This document shows, in pieces, positions 9,070 through 20,028 of a stretch of 64,000 bases of DNA. Within the stretch, counting starts at the first letter, position 1. Each line of letters opens with the position of its first letter. The translations under genes were made by a program, and so were the position numbers. The notes below the pieces were generated by a model that worked only from the letters and a program-made list of their open reading frames with translations, searched no databases and had not been told where the DNA came from. This DNA is from JAHFPN01 sp963765745 (lineage in GTDB: Bacteria > Pseudomonadota > Alphaproteobacteria > Rhizobiales > Xanthobacteraceae). The stretch is taken from contig CAVXXM010000003.1 in the NCBI GenBank assembly GCA_963765745.1, positions 434,001 to 498,000 of the forward strand. Direction: 5' to 3'.

Positions 9070-10302
9070 TCAGGTATGCCGCAAGGCCTCGATCGGGTCG
9101 AGGCGGGAGGCGCGCAGCGCCGGGTACCAGCCGAAGAACACGCCGACCAGCCCCGAGAAGGCGACCGCGAGCACGATCGAATTGGTCTCGACCAGAAGCG
9201 GCCAGCCGGCGCTGTTGGCGATGACGTAGGCCGCACCGACGCCGGTCATCACGCCGACCAGCCCGCCAATGGCCGCAAGCGACGCCGCTTCGATCAGGAA
9301 CTGGCGGCGGATGTCGCGCGGCCGCGCGCCGACCGCGACGCGCAGGCCGATCTCGCGGGTGCGCTCGGTCACCGAGACCAGCATGATGTTCATGATGCCG
9401 ATGCCGCCGACCGCGAGCGACACGCCGGCGACGGCGGCGAGCAAGAGCGCCAGCGTGCGCGCGCTCGCCTCGCGGGTGGCGGCGATCTCGGCGAGATTGC
9501 GGACCGAGAAATCGTCGTCCTGATGCGGCTGCAGCCGGTGGCGCTGGCGCAGCAGCGCCTTCACTTCTTCCTCGGCGATCTGCAGGCTCTCGCCGTCGCG
9601 CACCTTCACGTAGATGGCGCCGACCGCGCGGGCATTGGCCATGTTGCGGCCGAGCACGCGCTGGCGCGCGGCGCTCAAGGGCAGGAGCACCACGTCGTCC
9701 TGGTCCTGGCCCCAGCTCGACTGGCCCTTCTTGGCCATGACGCCGACGACGGTGAAGGGCACGTTGCGGACGCGGATGGCCTGGCGCAGCGGATCGACGC
9801 CGGCGAAAAGATTTTTCGCCACCGTCTCGCCGATCAGCGCCACCTGCATACCGCGCTGGATTTCCTCGGGCTCGAACATGCGACCGGTCTCGACCTCCCA
9901 TTCGCGCGCCTCGAACCAGCCGAGATCGACTCCGTAAGCAGTCGTCGCCCAGTTCTGGCCGCTCGCGACCGTCTGCACGGCGCCGCGCATGAAGGGCGCG
10001 GCGACCTGTACGACCGCGATCTCCTTGGCGATGGCGATGGAATCGTCTTCGGTCAACGTCGAAGCCGAGCCGAAACCGAGACGCACGCCGCCCTGGGTGA
10101 TGTTGCCGGGGATCAGAACCAGGAGATTGGCGCCGAGACTTCTGATTTGCGCCACGACCTGCTGGCGGGCGCCGCCGCCGACGGCGACCATGGCGATCAC
10201 CGCGGCCACGCCGATGACGATGCCGAGCATGGTGAGCGCGCTGCGCAGCTTGTGCAGCCGGAGCGCGTCGAGGGCGGAAAGCACCGCGTCCCAGAATTTC
10301 AT
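9070..10302 (-). CDS. ABC transporter permease, MacB type
   Basis: Inner-membrane permease of 410 residues, intact. The N-terminal helix (RLHKLRSALTMLGIVIGVAA) is followed by a MacB-like periplasmic domain (about 45-270) and three C-terminal helices. The conserved FtsX/MacB motif GGIGIMNIMLVSVTERTREI sits just after the second helix. It overlaps the ATPase gene by 4 bp. Such proteins use mechanotransmission to drive export of substrates from the periplasm through an outer-membrane channel, here with the adaptor at 11046-12707. No TolC gene is visible nearby. Confidence 0.93.
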   Translation of the reverse strand: MKFWDAVLSALDALRLHKLRSALTMLGIVIGVAAVIAMVAVGGGARQQVVAQIRSLGANLLVLIPGNITQGGVRLGFGSASTLTEDDSIAIAKEIAVVQVAAPFMRGAVQTVASGQNWATTAYGVDLGWFEAREWEVETGRMFEPEEIQRGMQVALIGETVAKNLFAGVDPLRQAIRVRNVPFTVVGVMAKKGQSSWGQDQDDVVLLPLSAARQRVLGRNMANARAVGAIYVKVRDGESLQIAEEEVKALLRQRHRLQPHQDDDFSVRNLAEIAATREASARTLALLLAAVAGVSLAVGGIGIMNIMLVSVTERTREIGLRVAVGARPRDIRRQFLIEAASLAAIGGLVGVMTGVGAAYVIANSAGWPLLVETNSIVLAVAFSGLVGVFFGWYPALRASRLDPIEALRHT

Positions 10303-11033
10303 GCGGCGGCCTCGAGCGGCATGTCGGCGAGTTCGCGCTTAGCGTCGGCCGGCGTCTGCTTGGTGTCGCCGATCACGCGGCCATCGCGGAAGCGGATGAG
10401 CCGCGCGGCGAAGCGGGCGACATCCGGCTCGTGGGTCACGATCACGATGGTGGCGCCCTCGTGGTTGAGTTCCTGCACCAGCGCCATGAGTTCGAGCGAG
10501 GTGCGGCTGTCGAGCGCGCCGGTCGGCTCGTCGGCGAGCAGCACCTTGGGATCGTTCACCAGCGCGCGCGCGATGGCGACGCGCTGCTGCTGGCCGCCGG
10601 AAAGCTCGGTCGGCCTGTGCTTCATTCGTTGGGCGAGTCCCACGCGGGCCAGCGCCTTGGCGGCATGGGCACGGCGTTGGGCGCGGGGCATGCCGGCATA
10701 GATCATGGGCAGCTCGACGTTGCCGAGCGCGTCGAGCCGCTGCAGCAGGTTGAACTCCTGAAACACGAATCCGATCTTGCGGTTGCGCAAGTTTGCCAGT
10801 GCATCGCTTGAAAGCTCGGCCACCGGAATTCCGTCGAGGCGATAGGAACCCGCGGTCGGCTGATCGAGGCAGCCGGTGATGTTCATGAAAGTGGACTTGC
10901 CCGAGCCCGAAGGACCCATGACGGCCACGAACTCGCCGGCGTCGATCGAGAGCGAGACGTCGTTCAGGGCTTTGACGGTCTCGCCGCCGAGACTGTAGAA
11001 GCGCGACAGATTCTTGAGTTCTATCAGCGCCAT
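10299..11033 (-). CDS. ABC transporter ATP-binding protein, MacB/LolD type
   Basis: ATPase of 244 residues with Walker A (GPSGSGKST, about 40-48), Q-loop (FVFQEFNLL), ABC signature (LSGGQQQR), Walker B (VLLADEPTGALDS) and switch histidine (VTHEP). It is intact. It pairs with the overlapping permease downstream and follows the adaptor gene at 12 bp. Together they form a tripartite export system in which the ATPase and permease, fused in E. coli MacB, are separate polypeptides. Cargo could be a peptide, siderophore, glycolipid or drug. Confidence 0.95.
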   Translation of the reverse strand: MALIELKNLSRFYSLGGETVKALNDVSLSIDAGEFVAVMGPSGSGKSTFMNITGCLDQPTAGSYRLDGIPVAELSSDALANLRNRKIGFVFQEFNLLQRLDALGNVELPMIYAGMPRAQRRAHAAKALARVGLAQRMKHRPTELSGGQQQRVAIARALVNDPKVLLADEPTGALDSRTSLELMALVQELNHEGATIVIVTHEPDVARFAARLIRFRDGRVIGDTKQTPADAKRELADMPLEAAA

Positions 11034-11045
11034 AGCGGGAGCCGC

Positions 11046-12707
<1,662 letters not shown>

Positions 12708-12863
12708 GATCTTCGGCGTCCCAGCGCCGGAAAGCCAAGAATAGCATCGGACTAGCAGGGGCACGGCGCTCCGTCACCTTAAGGTTTCTTCAGGTTGGCG
12801 CAAGCGAGCGTGCTAGCCAAGCCTTTGAAATCCGGCTATTTTCCGCCGATCCAGGGGTATCCC

Positions 12864-13850
12864 ATGCATCTCGAACGACGCGTGCTCGTGACCGGCGGCG
12901 CCGGCTTCCTCGGCTCGCACTTGTGCGCGCGGCTGCTCGATTCCGGCGCGCAGGTGCTGTGCGCGGACAATTTTTTCACCGGCGCGCGCCGCAACATCGA
13001 GCCCTTGATCGGCCACAAGCACTTCGAGTTGATCCGCCACGACGTCACGTTTCCGCTCTTCGTCGAGGTCGATGAAATCTACAATCTCGCGTGCCCGGCG
13101 TCGCCGATTCACTACCAGCACGATCCGGTGCAGACCACCAAGACCAGCGTGCACGGCGCGATCAACATGCTCGGGCTGGCCAAGCGCGTGAAGGCGAAAA
13201 TCCTCCAGGCCTCGACCTCGGAAGTCTACGGCGATCCCAACGTGCATCCGCAGCGCGAGGATTATTGGGGCAACGTCAATCCGATCGGCCCGCGCTCCTG
13301 CTACGACGAGGGCAAGCGCTGCGCGGAGACGCTGTTCTTCGACTACCGGCGCCAGCATAATCTGCCGATCAAGGTGGCGCGCATCTTCAACACCTACGGC
13401 CCGCACATGCACCCGAACGACGGGCGCGTGGTGTCGAACTTCATCGTGCAGGCGCTCTTGGGCCGCGACATCACGGTGATGGGCGACGGCAAGCAGACGC
13501 GCGCGTTCTGCTACGTGGACGATCTCATCGACGGACTGATGAGGCTGATGGCGACGCCGCACGCGGTGACCGGCCCGATCAATCTCGGCAATCCGGGAGA
13601 ATTCTCGATTCTGGAGCTTGCCAGCCTGGTGATCGAGCTCACCGGCTCGCGTTCCAAGATCGCGCACCGGCCGCGGCCGGAGGACGATCCGCGCCAGCGG
13701 CGGCCCGACATCTCGCGCGCCGAGGAGACGCTGGGCTGGACGCCGAAGACCAAGCTGAGAGAGGGCCTGGAACGCACCATCTTCTATTTCGAGAAGTTGC
13801 TCGGCGAGGCCGACGTGCGCGCGATGCTGGCCAGCGAGCGGGCAGGGTAG
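12864..13850 (+). CDS. NAD-dependent nucleotide-sugar epimerase/UDP-glucuronate decarboxylase
   Basis: Short-chain dehydrogenase-fold enzyme of 328 residues. It has the NAD motif VTGGAGFLGSHL at the N-terminus, the catalytic Y-x3-K in SCYDEGKRCAETL, LQASTSEVYGDP, RIFNTYGPHMHPNDGRVVSN and RPEDDPRQRRPDISRAEETL. This pattern is typical of UDP-xylose synthase (UDP-glucuronate decarboxylase), used for cell-surface polysaccharide precursors. The ATG at 12864 follows AGGGG at about 8 bp. Further upstream in-frame starts lack such a site. It is convergent with a degraded small gene. UDP-glucuronate decarboxylase is favoured over dTDP-glucose dehydratase. Confidence 0.88.
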   Translation: MHLERRVLVTGGAGFLGSHLCARLLDSGAQVLCADNFFTGARRNIEPLIGHKHFELIRHDVTFPLFVEVDEIYNLACPASPIHYQHDPVQTTKTSVHGAINMLGLAKRVKAKILQASTSEVYGDPNVHPQREDYWGNVNPIGPRSCYDEGKRCAETLFFDYRRQHNLPIKVARIFNTYGPHMHPNDGRVVSNFIVQALLGRDITVMGDGKQTRAFCYVDDLIDGLMRLMATPHAVTGPINLGNPGEFSILELASLVIELTGSRSKIAHRPRPEDDPRQRRPDISRAEETLGWTPKTKLREGLERTIFYFEKLLGEADVRAMLASERAG

Positions 13851-13861
13851 CGGTCCGCCGC

Positions 13862-14096
13862 CTAGCGGCGGATGACAAGCGGTTCGGGCTTCAACCGCTT
13901 TTCGATCACCACCATGCTGTCGAAGAAGGAGATCGCGTAGATTTCCTTGGCGTGCGGGCCCAGGTCGGCTCGCGAGCAGCGTGAAACGGCCGGAGAATCA
14001 TCCCTTCCGCTCGGGTACAGGGGTTGCCTCGAATACCTTCGTCATGGGCTGCGCGTTCGGGTGGTAGTCCCACCCGTATTCGCCTCCATGGGGCAC
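13862..14096 (-). pseudogene. Broken small protein gene of unknown function
   Basis: Read leftward from a GTG at 14096, one frame gives MPHGGEYGWDYHPNAQPMTK and then VFEATPVPERKG followed by TGA. Past the TGA the same frame gives FSGRFTLLAS. One base later a shifted frame continues DLGPHAKEIYAISFFDSMVV and ends EKRLKPEPLVIRR at a TAG. The composition looks like real protein throughout, so I read this as one gene of about 75 residues with a stop and a one-base insertion. The true start may lie further upstream, since the frame stays open to at least about 14200. I do not recognise the family. Confidence 0.4.
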
Positions 14097-14397
14097 GCAA
14101 AGCCCAGAAACCCCGATGCTATAAGGGCAGGCAGTGCGTGGTGTTTGTGCAACAGGTGGCCGAAAAGTGCGCTGAAGAGCGGGGGAAAAGGCCTTTCTGC
14201 GTTGATCGGCAAGGGGTGTCGACTAAGGTGCTCTCAGCGACAGGGGGGGAAACCCCGGGTCGTCCCTTCCAGTTTGGCGCTGGGGGTAGTCCGCAAGGGC
14301 AACCGACGCCAAACTCGGATGGTCACACGGGGAAATACGGGGGCCGACGCAAGACCGGAACCCGCTCCTCACAAGAGAGATAACTTGGAGGTCTAAC

Positions 14398-15788
14398 ATG
14401 AAGATGGTGAAGAGCCTTCTCCTCGGCTCCGCGGCGGGTCTCGTCGCGATCGCGGGGGCGCAGGCAGCGGACCTTCCCGTAAAGGCCAAACCGGTCGAAT
14501 ACGTGAAGGTATGCTCTGCCTACGGCGCGGGATTCTACTACATCCCGGGCACCGACATCTGCTTGCGTGTCGGTGGCTACGCGTTCATCGAAACGGGCTA
14601 CAATGCCCGCGTCGGTGATGCGATGATCTACAGCTACACTGGCGCCGGCGTCAGCGATCATCAATCGCGACGACAACCTGATCAACTTCCGCACCCGCGG
14701 TACGGTCATCCTCGACGCTCGCTCGCAGACTGCGATCGGCACCGTTCGCACCTACATCGCGTTCGGCGCCGACTACAACAACAACCTGGCTGGCGCTGGG
14801 CCGGGCGGCAACGTCACTGCCTATCTCGAGCGCGCGTTCATCCAGTTCGCGGGCTTCACGGTCGGTCAGGCCGCGTCGTTCTTCGACTTCGGCGCGTTCT
14901 ACTCGATCTATGGCTCTGTCGAGCATCGCCTGGGATTGGACGCCGGTCTTCGCCTACACGGCGCAGTTCGGTAACGGCTTCTCGGCCACGATCTCGATCG
15001 AGGACGGCCAAGCCGCCCGCACGAAGATCGGTGCCGGTCGGTGGTGACTGTCATCACCGCTGCAACGCTGGCAACACCTACGGCGGCCAGCAAGTGCCCG
15101 ACATCGTCGGCAACCTGCGCGTCGATCAGGCGTGGGGTTCCGCTCAGATCAGCGGCGTTCTGCATCAGTTTCGCGTTGAACCAGGCAACGTCTGCGTTGG
15201 GCTACAGCGACGCGTAGGGCTGGGCGGTTCTGGGCGGCATCGAGATCAAGACCCCGATGATCGCTCCGGGCGACAGCATCATGCTGCAGGGCGTGTACTC
15301 GAAGGGCGCGGTGGAATACACGGGCATTTCGTCTAGCCCGCTCGGCGTCGCGACGTCCATCGGCTATCCGAACATCCAGGCGGTGTCGGCCGCGTCGACG
15401 ATCATCTATGATGCCGTTGCCGTGGCTGCGGTTGCGGCGTGATCCAGCTGTCGACAGCTTGGTCGGCCAACCTGATGTTCCGCCACTTCTGGCAGCCGAA
15501 CCTGCGGTCGGCTTTCTGGGTCGGCTATAACAGGATTGAGCCGGGCCTGGTTCAACTCCGCCGTTTTCTCATCCGCACCTCCGGCGGATATCAGGCAGGC
15601 GGGCGGCAACATCATCTGGTCGCCGGCTCCGACTCTCGACCTCAGCCTCGACGTGCTGTGGACACAGGCTCGAGACGACGGGCTGCATTGTCGGTCGTCG
15701 CTGGCTGTGCTCTGGTCCTGCCGTCAACATCGCGAACCAGTCCGCGGACATCTGGTCGGTTTGGACCCGTTGGCGCCGGAACTTCTGA
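14398..15788 (+). CDS. Outer-membrane porin, Porin_2-like (multiply frameshifted)
   Basis: Trimeric outer-membrane porin typical of Hyphomicrobiales, about 460 residues when reconstructed. A strong Shine-Dalgarno (TGGAGGT) precedes the ATG. The signal peptide ends GAQA-ADLP near residue 23. The family hallmark VCSAYGAGFYYIPGTDICLR, then VGGYAFIETGYNARV, follows. Later strands lie in other frames: INRDDNLINFRTRGTVILDA, YLERAFIQFAGFTVGQAASF, FAYTAQFGNGFSATISIEDG, FRHFWQPNLRSAFWVGYNR and the terminal SADIWSVWTRWRRNF. The break at about 14655 is a one-base insertion and several more follow. An intact terminator lies 25 bp downstream, consistent with a strongly expressed gene damaged in sequence rather than long dead. 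Confidence 0.83.
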
Positions 15789-15813
15789 TCCGGTACGCTT
15801 ACGAACCTAAAAG

Positions 15814-15849
15814 AACCCCGGCGGGCAACCGCCGGGGTTTTTTCTTTTA
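15814..15849 (+). terminator. Rho-independent terminator after the porin
   Basis: Perfect 11-bp stem AACCCCGGCGG / CCGCCGGGGTT with a GCAA tetraloop, followed by TTTTCTTTT. The A-rich 5' side also gives a T-run on the other strand, so it can end the convergent hydrolase gene too. Confidence 0.92.
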
Positions 15850-15859
15850 TGGGCAGGGG

Positions 15860-16755
15860 TCAGTTCTTGTCGCAGCTCGCGGCGAAATCGCGAATCCGCG
15901 CGACGGTCGGCCGGTCGGCGAGCAAGCGGCGCGTGGCCCTGGCCCGGCACCTCGACCAGTTCCATGTCGGGCCGGCGCTTCTGCATTTCCGCGGCCGTCG
16001 CGAGCGAGAGCAAGTCCGAATGCTCGCCGCGGATCAGCATCAGGCGCGCGTGCGCGAGCCCGTCGAACAGCGGCCACATCGTCGGCGCCGGCACGGAGGC
16101 GTCGATATCCTTGAGCCAGTGGCGAAATTTTCGGGTCGTAATTGACCTCGATCCCGGCCGCGGTCTCGACGAAGCTGCGGCGTGCATAGAGCCGCCACTC
16201 GTCGTCGGAGAGCCCGGGGAACTGGCTGCCCAGCGTGCGCTTCAGCACCGCGGCCGCGTCGGCCATGGAGGCCGGCTTCGGCAGCTTGCCGACATAGCCC
16301 TTGATGCGCAGCAGCCCGGCCATGTCGAGCACCGGGCCGATGTCGTTCAGCACCGCGCCGGCGATCGCGCCGGGCTTCGCCGCGGTGAGCGCCATGGTGA
16401 GAATTCCGCCGCGCGAGGTGCCGACGAAAATCGCGCGCTCGATCCCGGCCGCCGCGAGCACGGCGAGCAGATCGGCGAGCTCGACCGGCACCGAATAATT
16501 CGCCGGATTGGGATCGCGCTCCGACTTGCCGCGGCCGCGCGAGTCGAGCGCCAACACGCGCCGCGGCGATTGCGCGTCGCTGCTGAGCGCCTGCATCACC
16601 TCGCGGAAGTCCTCGGCGGTGCGCGCGAGCCCTGGCAGGCAGATGGCGGGCAGGCGCGCACTCGTGCCAAGTCTGGTCGCGCCAGTCCCGGCCGCGAGCA
16701 CATGCAGCCGGAGCCCGTCCGGGGCGTTGAAATAGAGATCCTCGAAGGCGGTCAC
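15860..16755 (-). CDS. Alpha/beta hydrolase (frameshifted)
   Basis: Alpha/beta-hydrolase-fold enzyme of about 298 residues when reconstructed. The nucleophile elbow is GTSRGG, with the oxyanion region in LPAICLPGLARTAEDFREVM and RVLALDSRGRGKS. An extra base near 16128 leads to KFRHWLKDIDASVPAPTMWP and LMLIRGEHSDLLS, the acid-residue strand. A second extra base near 15935 leads to GQGHAPLLADRPTVARI, the catalytic-histidine region (GHAP), ending CDKN. It abuts the transglycosylase gene by 4 bp, so co-transcription is likely. Substrate unknown. Confidence 0.85.
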
Positions 16756-16759
16756 GGCG

Positions 16760-18736
16760 TCAGTTCACCCGGCCCCGCGCCAGATCGGCATCGATCATCG
16801 CACCGTTCTTGCCGAAGCGGGCCTTGTAGACCTGCACGTTCTCCATGATCCGCTGCACGTAATTGCGGGTCTCGGAGAACGGGATGCGCTCGACCCAGTC
16901 GATCGGGTCGATCTTGGCGTCGCGCGGATCGCCGTAGCGGCCGATCCATTCGGCCACGCGCGAGCGGCCGGCATTATAGGCGGCGAAGGCGAGGATATAG
17001 GAGCCGCGATAGACCTCGAGCAGATCGCCGAGCTCGGCGGCGCCGATCTGCACGTTGAAGGCCGGGTCGCCGATCAGCTTCTTGGCGTCGAAAGCGACGC
17101 CGTATTTCTTGGCGATGGCCTTGCCGGTCGGCGGCGTCACCTGCATCAGCCCGCGCGCGTCGGCCGGAGAGACGGCCTTGGGGTTGAAGGCGCTTTCCTG
17201 GCGCGCGATGGAATAGACCAGCGCGCTGTCGATCGCGGGACCGGCCGGCTTGAACGCCGGCATGCCGAAAATGGGGAAGGCGTGCGCGTCGAGCGGCAGC
17301 CCGCGGCCGGACGCGGCCTTGGCGACGAACACGAGCGAACGGGCGTCCTGGGCCTGATGGGGAATCTCGGCGAGCAGCGTCGTGGTCGCGACGTCGCGCG
17401 CCCGCTCGGTGAGATCGAGGAGCATCGAGAGCGCAAGCTCGGGCTCGCCGGCCGCATACAGCAGCCGGATGGCGCGCACCGGTTCCTGGCGATCGAACTC
17501 GGCCCGCGCAGCGGCGCTCGGCGCCGGCGGCGCGGAAACCGGAAGCTCCTTGTTGCCGATGCGGCTGCGGGCGATCTGGCCGTAATAGGCATAGACGTGG
17601 CGCGCGGCGCGGTCGTATTCGGCGCGCGCCGCGACGCGATCGCCGGCGGCTTCGAGCGCACGGCCGTGCCAATAATGGCCGCGCGCGATCGAGGTCGGGT
17701 GGGACGAGAGCTTGTGGATGGCGGCGAAATGGCGTGCCGCTGCGGCGGGATCCTTGAGAAAGCGCAACGCGATCCAGCCGGCGGTGAAGTCGCGCTCGAC
17801 CTGCGGGTTCTCCTTCTCGGGCATCGCGGCCTGGCTCACGATCCGGTAGGCGGTGCGCGCGTCATCGAGTTCCAGGAGCTTGCGCGCGATCAGTCGGCGC
17901 TGGACCCACCACTCGTCGGTGTCGATCAGCGCCTTGGGGTCGCGCGGCGCCGCGAGCAGGAGCTTGGCGGCGCCGGCGTAATCTTCCTTGCGGCGAAGCA
18001 ACTTGATGCGCGCGAAAATATAGCCCGCCTCGGTGCGCAACGCCGCCGGAACCGCGTCGAGCAGCTTGCCGGCGTTGGCGGCCTTGCGGATCACTGCGGC
18101 GCGGGCCTTGCCATAGGCGGAAAGCTCGGCGCCGCCGCGCTCGGCCGCGCGCAGGCCGGGCTCGTGTTTCTCTTGATAGAAGAAGCGGTCGGCGCGGGCC
18201 TTGTGGTCGGCGCGCGCGAGCACGCCGGAGAATTCCTTGAGCGTCGCCGTCTCGATGTCCTTGGAAAGATCCTCCAGCTGCCAGGCTTCGCGCACCAGCG
18301 CGTGGGCGGCGTTCTTGTCAGTCGCGAGCAGCGCGCGCGCGAGCGCGAGCCTGCCTTCGCCGGAGACCGGCTTCTCGCGGCCGAAGAAGGCGCGCACCGT
18401 CGCGGCGTCGCGCCTCTCGTCATAGAGCAGCTTCTCGGCGCGGCGGCGCATCAAGGATTGGTGCGGCCAATAGGGCCGCTCGCGCAGGAACGCGTTGATC
18501 TTCTCGAAGCCCATGTCCTTGGGCGTGAGCCGGATCGCGGCCCATTGCACCAGCGCGCGGGCGGCGGGATCGCGCATCTGGCCGGCGATCGCTTGGGCCT
18601 TGGGGGCGTCGCCATTGCGCAACAGGTCGAGCGCCTGCTTGATCGAGGCCGCATCGCCGTTCTGGGCGGGTGCACGCGCGGGTGCGGCCGCGACGAGCGC
18701 GGCGAGCAAAGCGGTCGCGAAGAACCTCTGGGTCAT
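16760..18736 (-). CDS. slt: Soluble lytic murein transglycosylase (Slt family)
   Basis: Periplasmic peptidoglycan-cleaving enzyme of 658 residues. The signal peptide is MTQRFFATALLAALVAAAPA and following. A long alpha-helical repeat superhelix (about 40-480) precedes a C-terminal SLT domain with catalytic glutamate in ARQESAFNPKAVSPADARG, then LMQVTPPTGKAIAKKYGV, AAYNAGRSRVAEWI and PFSETRNYVQRIM. The ATG at 18736 gives a proper signal peptide. A 38-residue upstream extension would run into the dapA promoter and is rejected. It is divergent from dapA and followed by the hydrolase. Length and architecture match E. coli Slt70. Confidence 0.93.
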   Translation of the reverse strand: MTQRFFATALLAALVAAAPARAPAQNGDAASIKQALDLLRNGDAPKAQAIAGQMRDPAARALVQWAAIRLTPKDMGFEKINAFLRERPYWPHQSLMRRRAEKLLYDERRDAATVRAFFGREKPVSGEGRLALARALLATDKNAAHALVREAWQLEDLSKDIETATLKEFSGVLARADHKARADRFFYQEKHEPGLRAAERGGAELSAYGKARAAVIRKAANAGKLLDAVPAALRTEAGYIFARIKLLRRKEDYAGAAKLLLAAPRDPKALIDTDEWWVQRRLIARKLLELDDARTAYRIVSQAAMPEKENPQVERDFTAGWIALRFLKDPAAAARHFAAIHKLSSHPTSIARGHYWHGRALEAAGDRVAARAEYDRAARHVYAYYGQIARSRIGNKELPVSAPPAPSAAARAEFDRQEPVRAIRLLYAAGEPELALSMLLDLTERARDVATTTLLAEIPHQAQDARSLVFVAKAASGRGLPLDAHAFPIFGMPAFKPAGPAIDSALVYSIARQESAFNPKAVSPADARGLMQVTPPTGKAIAKKYGVAFDAKKLIGDPAFNVQIGAAELGDLLEVYRGSYILAFAAYNAGRSRVAEWIGRYGDPRDAKIDPIDWVERIPFSETRNYVQRIMENVQVYKARFGKNGAMIDADLARGRVN

Positions 18737-18865
18737 GGCGGCAGAATCACCCCAATTGCGGCATCCTATGGCCCGACAGGGGTTAAGCTTCAATTTCCGT
18801 GATGGATCGGGGGCTTCCGCGCCCCCCGGTTCCGCGCTAATCGTGGTCACGATCAGGAGAGCATG

Positions 18866-19744
18866 ATGTTCCGGGGCTCATTTACCGCGCTGGTGACGCC
18901 GTTCAAGAACGGCGGACTCGACGAGCGCGCGTTCCGCGAGCTGGTGGACTGGCAGATCGCCGAAGGCACCGATGGGCTCGTGCCGGTCGGCACCACCGGC
19001 GAGAGCCCGACGCTCACGCACGAGGAGCACCACCAGGTCGTCGAGTGGTGCGTGCAGCAGGTCAAGGGCCGCGTGCCGGTGATCGCGGGCGCCGGCTCGA
19101 ACTCAACCGCCGAGGCGGTGTCGCTCGCCAAGCACGCGGAGAAGGCGGGCGCCGACGCGGTGCTGGTGGTCACACCTTATTACAACAAGCCCGGCCAGGA
19201 AGGCCTCTATCGGCATTACAAGGCGGTCAACGATGCGATCGGAATTCCGATCTTCATCTATAATATTCCGCCGCGCTCGGTGATCGACATGTCGGTCGAG
19301 ACCATGAAGCGGCTCTCCGAGCTCAAGAATATCAAGGGCGTCAAGGATGCGACCGCGAATCTCGTGCGCGTCAGCCAGCAGCGCCTGGCATGTGGACCCG
19401 ATTTCATTCAGCTCTCCGGCGAGGACCCGACGGCGCTCGGCTTCAACGCGCAGGGCGGGGTCGGCTGCATCTCGGTCACCTCGAACGTCGCGCCGCGGCT
19501 GTGCGGCGAGTTCCAGGACGCCTCGCTCGCCGGCAACCATGCCGCTGCCTTGAAAATCCAGGATCGGCTCTTGTCGCTGCATCTGGCTTTGTTCGTCGAG
19601 AACAGTCCGGCGCCGACGAAATATGCGCTTTCGCTGCTGGGCAAGTGCTCCGATGCCGTGCGGTTGCCGCTCGGTCCGCTGTCGGATAACGGCAAGCGCG
19701 TGGTGCGCGAGGCGATGGTGCACGCGGGGTTGCTCAATGCGTGA
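18866..19744 (+). CDS. dapA: 4-hydroxy-tetrahydrodipicolinate synthase DapA
   Basis: Condenses pyruvate with aspartate semialdehyde in lysine and diaminopimelate synthesis. Of two adjacent ATGs (18863, 18866) the second has better spacing from AGGAG. The protein is 292 residues. It shows VPVGTTGESPTLTHEEH, the tyrosine in TPYYNKPGQEGLYRHYK and the Schiff-base lysine in IKGVKDATANLVR, all standard. It is intact, unlike many genes in the window. Convergent neighbours are absent and the toxin-antitoxin pair starts 54 bp later. Confidence 0.97.
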   Translation: MFRGSFTALVTPFKNGGLDERAFRELVDWQIAEGTDGLVPVGTTGESPTLTHEEHHQVVEWCVQQVKGRVPVIAGAGSNSTAEAVSLAKHAEKAGADAVLVVTPYYNKPGQEGLYRHYKAVNDAIGIPIFIYNIPPRSVIDMSVETMKRLSELKNIKGVKDATANLVRVSQQRLACGPDFIQLSGEDPTALGFNAQGGVGCISVTSNVAPRLCGEFQDASLAGNHAAALKIQDRLLSLHLALFVENSPAPTKYALSLLGKCSDAVRLPLGPLSDNGKRVVREAMVHAGLLNA

Positions 19745-19797
19745 GCGGATCGCGGGAGAGGGTCGCCTCGAACCCTTGCCGATGCTATGATGCGGCT

Positions 19798-20028
19798 ATG
19801 ACGGTAAAGGCGCTGGAAATACTCATGGAACGCGCTGCCACCTGGCCGGAGGAGGTTCAGGCGGAGCTCCTGCAGTCGATGATCGAGATCGAGCGACGGC
19901 ACGCTGGCGTCTATCGCCTTTCGGACGATGAGCGCGCTTCAATCGAAAAGAGCCTTGCCAAGACGCGGCAAGGGCAATTCGCCAGCGACGAGCAAGTAGC
20001 GGATCTGTTCAAGCGCTATCGGGCATGA
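19798..20028 (+). CDS. Antitoxin of a ParE/RelE-type toxin-antitoxin pair
   Basis: Acidic protein of 76 residues (MTVKALEILMERAATWPEEV) ending FASDEQVADLFKRYRA. Its stop overlaps the toxin start by 4 bp (ATGA). The helical body and the C-terminal S-x-E-Q-V-x-x-L-F-K-R segment resemble short antitoxins found with ParE toxins. Assignment rests mainly on size, composition and the overlapping toxin. No strong N-terminal DNA-binding motif is obvious. Confidence 0.7.
   Translation: MTVKALEILMERAATWPEEVQAELLQSMIEIERRHAGVYRLSDDERASIEKSLAKTRQGQFASDEQVADLFKRYRA

Noticed and set aside
18737..18850. Longer start for the lytic transglycosylase
   Set aside because: The 38 added residues precede the signal peptide and overlap the dapA promoter region.
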